A stretch of DNA of 45,298 nucleotides from Gammaproteobacteria bacterium (lineage in GTDB: Bacteria > Pseudomonadota > Gammaproteobacteria > SZUA-229). Numbering within the stretch: position 1 is the first letter of the stretch; the number at the start of each line of letters is the position of its first letter. The DNA lies in assembly GCA_022340645.1 (NCBI GenBank), contig JAJDNP010000038.1, positions 1-45,298 on the forward strand, written 5' to 3'. This document shows positions 43,884-45,298 of this stretch, one piece after another. The notes below the pieces were generated by a model, which ran no database searches, had not been told where the DNA came from, and was given only the letters and a program-made list of their open reading frames with translations. Made by a program: the position numbers and the translations under genes.

Positions 43884-44387
43884 CTATACGCTGCCAAATA
43901 CAGCATGATACTTGATGGTGCCCTTTGCGCCATCCAGATACCCCGGCGTTAACTCCTTCACCATGAACACATCCTCCGGAACATCATACTCGGAACTAAT
44001 ATCAAACTGCGTCGAAGGCACAAAGCCAAATCGCGGGTAGTACGCGGCGTGACCGAGGACAACGACGGCACCAAATCCGAGTTTCTTGCACGCTTCAAGT
44101 CCTTCGAGAACCAGTGCCGCTCCTATGCCCTGGTGCTGGCGTTCCGGTACAACCGCCATGGGCGCAAGACCCATAATCTTCAGTTCGTGGTGCCCATCAA
44201 GTGCGACAGGCGAAAACATGATATGTCCGATGATTTTGCCTTCGTCGTCTGCCACCAGGGAGATCAGTGGTTGCGCTTGCTCCCGCAATGCGGCAACGAG
44301 TCTGGCCTCCTCCGAAGTTTCAAACGCGGATTCATTAACGGCTTGAACCGCCGCCTCGTCTCCTTCATTTTCCCGCCGAATCTTCAC
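43884..44387 (-). CDS. GNAT N-acetyltransferase (cassette gene)
   Basis: A ~167-residue acetyltransferase of the GNAT superfamily, YhbS-like. The acetyl-CoA binding motif is in LAPMAVVPERQHQGIGAALV (~80-100), followed by GHAAYYPRFGFVPS, typical of this group. The substrate is unknown. The start is taken as GTG at 44387 (VKIRRENEGD); upstream the frame runs through A/T-rich repeat sequence and is not credible. The attC-like site 5 follows its stop directly, so this looks like an integron cassette. Confidence 0.85.
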   Translation of the reverse strand: MKIRRENEGDEAAVQAVNESAFETSEEARLVAALREQAQPLISLVADDEGKIIGHIMFSPVALDGHHELKIMGLAPMAVVPERQHQGIGAALVLEGLEACKKLGFGAVVVLGHAAYYPRFGFVPSTQFDISSEYDVPEDVFMVKELTPGYLDGAKGTIKYHAVFGSV

Positions 44388-44414
44388 ATGAATAAAATAA
44401 ATAAAATTAAATAA

Positions 44415-44537
44415 AATCGGACACCCACAAATTAAATTTAAATAAAATTGCAAATAAAATTGGACACCCACAAATTCAATTGACACAAGCATACCAAGTT
44501 TGTAACCTGATGAAAACAAACTGCTAAGGACAGCACT
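44415..44537. repeat. Repeat C, copy 2 and a partial tandem copy
   Basis: TGGACACCCACAAATTCAAT, AAGCATACCAAGTTTG and AAACTGCTAAGGACAG (44461-44537) match 35353-35429. A second partial unit (CGGACACCCACAAATTAAAT) lies at 44418-44437, separated by an AAATAAAATT-rich stretch. It ends directly at the transposase start. Confidence 0.75.
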
Positions 44538-45298
44538 ATGCCAAAACCAAGGAAGACATTGGTATCACTTGATGCCACACCCTATTACCATTGTACTTCT
44601 CGCTGCGTCCGTCGCGCTTTTCTCTGCGGCGAAGATGCGCTTACCGGAAAAAGCTTCGAGCACCGCCGACAGTGGATTGAAGATCGCCTGCTGGCACTGG
44701 GCAGCATCTTTGCCATTGATGTTTGTTCTTATGCAGTCATGAGCAACCATTATCACGTGGTGTTGCATATTAACCAGCAACAGGCCCAATCCTGGTCAGT
44801 TCATGAAGTGATTGAACGCTGGCATCGTTTATTCAAAGGCAGCCTGCTGTCACAGCGTTATTTGCAGGGTGAGATATCAGACAAAGCAGAACAAAATGCC
44901 TTAAGTGAACAGGTGGAGGAATGGCGCGATCGGCTGCAGTCGATCAGCTGGTTTATGCGCTGTAGCAATGAACGCATTGCCAGAGAAGCCAACCGGGAAG
45001 ATGCAGTCACCGGTCGTTTCTGGGAAGGCCGGTTCAAGTCCCAGGCCTTGCTGGATGAAAAGGCTTTAGTGGCCGGTATGGTATATGTTGAGTTAAACCC
45101 GATTCGGGCCAAGATGGCAGAAACGCCTGAACAGTCCGATTACACCTCAATTCAAACACGGATTAAGCAGGCGCTCAAAGCAATGCAGCCAGAGCAGATA
45201 GAACAACAACCGGCGTCCCTGTTGCCTTTTGCCGGTTACCCCAAAGAAGCCATGCCTGAGGGGTTACCATTCAGGCTATCTGACTATCTTGAATTAGT
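44538..45298 (+). CDS. REP-associated tyrosine transposase (RAYT, Y1_Tnp), 3' end cut by window
   Basis: At least 253 residues of an IS200/IS605-like Y1 transposase. The HUH motif is in NHYHVVLHI (~68-76) and the catalytic Tyr is in VYVELNPIRA (~182). The N-terminus PKPRKTLVSLDATPYYHCTS and the FWEGRFKSQALLDE segment are typical of RAYT proteins, which move or maintain short palindromic REP/REPIN repeats rather than their own gene. The frame is open to the end of the window, with no stop seen. Its 5' flank is duplicated at 35353, and it could act on the palindromic elements D and E in this window, which is inference. Confidence 0.9.
   Translation, partial: MPKPRKTLVSLDATPYYHCTSRCVRRAFLCGEDALTGKSFEHRRQWIEDRLLALGSIFAIDVCSYAVMSNHYHVVLHINQQQAQSWSVHEVIERWHRLFKGSLLSQRYLQGEISDKAEQNALSEQVEEWRDRLQSISWFMRCSNERIAREANREDAVTGRFWEGRFKSQALLDEKALVAGMVYVELNPIRAKMAETPEQSDYTSIQTRIKQALKAMQPEQIEQQPASLLPFAGYPKEAMPEGLPFRLSDYLEL

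Overview
The window looks like a chromosomal segment of a gammaproteobacterium. This is inferred from gene content: DNA polymerase II (polB), a ybhGFSR-type exporter, MacAB-type efflux, kup, ilvD, zwf, and REP-associated transposase biology. Two c-type cytochromes and a hemerythrin fit a respiratory, probably free-living species; I cannot name the genus. Base composition is moderate, and nearly all long genes lie on the minus strand, with plus-strand exceptions at 16.3-19.3 kb, 25.2-26.4 kb and 32.5 kb.

Layout. 0-2.4 kb: an IS5-family transposase, then a small cytochrome c and a bacteriohemerythrin. 2.7-8 kb: an FtsH-type protease, then a three-gene MacA/MacB-type efflux operon. 8.4-16 kb: a lipoprotein, a nuclease-like gene remnant, the K+ transporter Kup, an IS3 remnant, an SLC13/DASS carrier with two RCK_C domains and DNA polymerase II. 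16.3-19.3 kb: a PilZ/YcgR-like protein and a pullulanase-type debranching enzyme. 19.4-25.1 kb: a double-OmpA lipoprotein, a NERD-like protein without the usual catalytic residues, an orphan PhnD-like binding protein, IlvD and a LysR regulator with a perfect 16-bp palindrome in front. 25.2-27.1 kb: a frameshifted membrane gene, a cytochrome c'-like protein and a three-frame pseudogene. 27.2-32.1 kb: the four-gene ybhGFSR-like exporter. 32.2-35.7 kb: repeats mixed with small genes. 35.7-37.6 kb: an integron cassette array without an integrase. 38-43 kb: a MarC protein, an IS110 fragment, and a zwf-glucoamylase pair. 43.4-44.4 kb: two more cassette-like genes with an attC between them. 44.5 kb to the end: a REP-associated tyrosine transposase cut by the window edge.

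The most notable structure is the array at 35.7-37.6 kb. Four small minus-strand genes (69-aa membrane protein, endonuclease V-like protein, membrane-anchored protein, SpoIIAA-like protein) are separated by three imperfect inverted repeats with attC architecture. A fifth attC-like site (43817-43880), with an R' core GTTGGGC, lies between a GNAT acetyltransferase and a zinc-ribbon gene. No integrase gene is in the window, so these are best described as CALIN-type clusters (attC sites lacking an integrase).

The second theme is a dense set of short non-coding repeats: a 118-bp element with terminal inverted repeats present twice in opposite orientation, a ~65-bp palindromic element present twice, a ~135-bp repeat present four times and always just downstream of a minus-strand stop codon, an ~88-bp repeat present three times, and a duplicated 5' flank of the REP-associated transposase gene. 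These suggest active or recent non-autonomous mobile elements.
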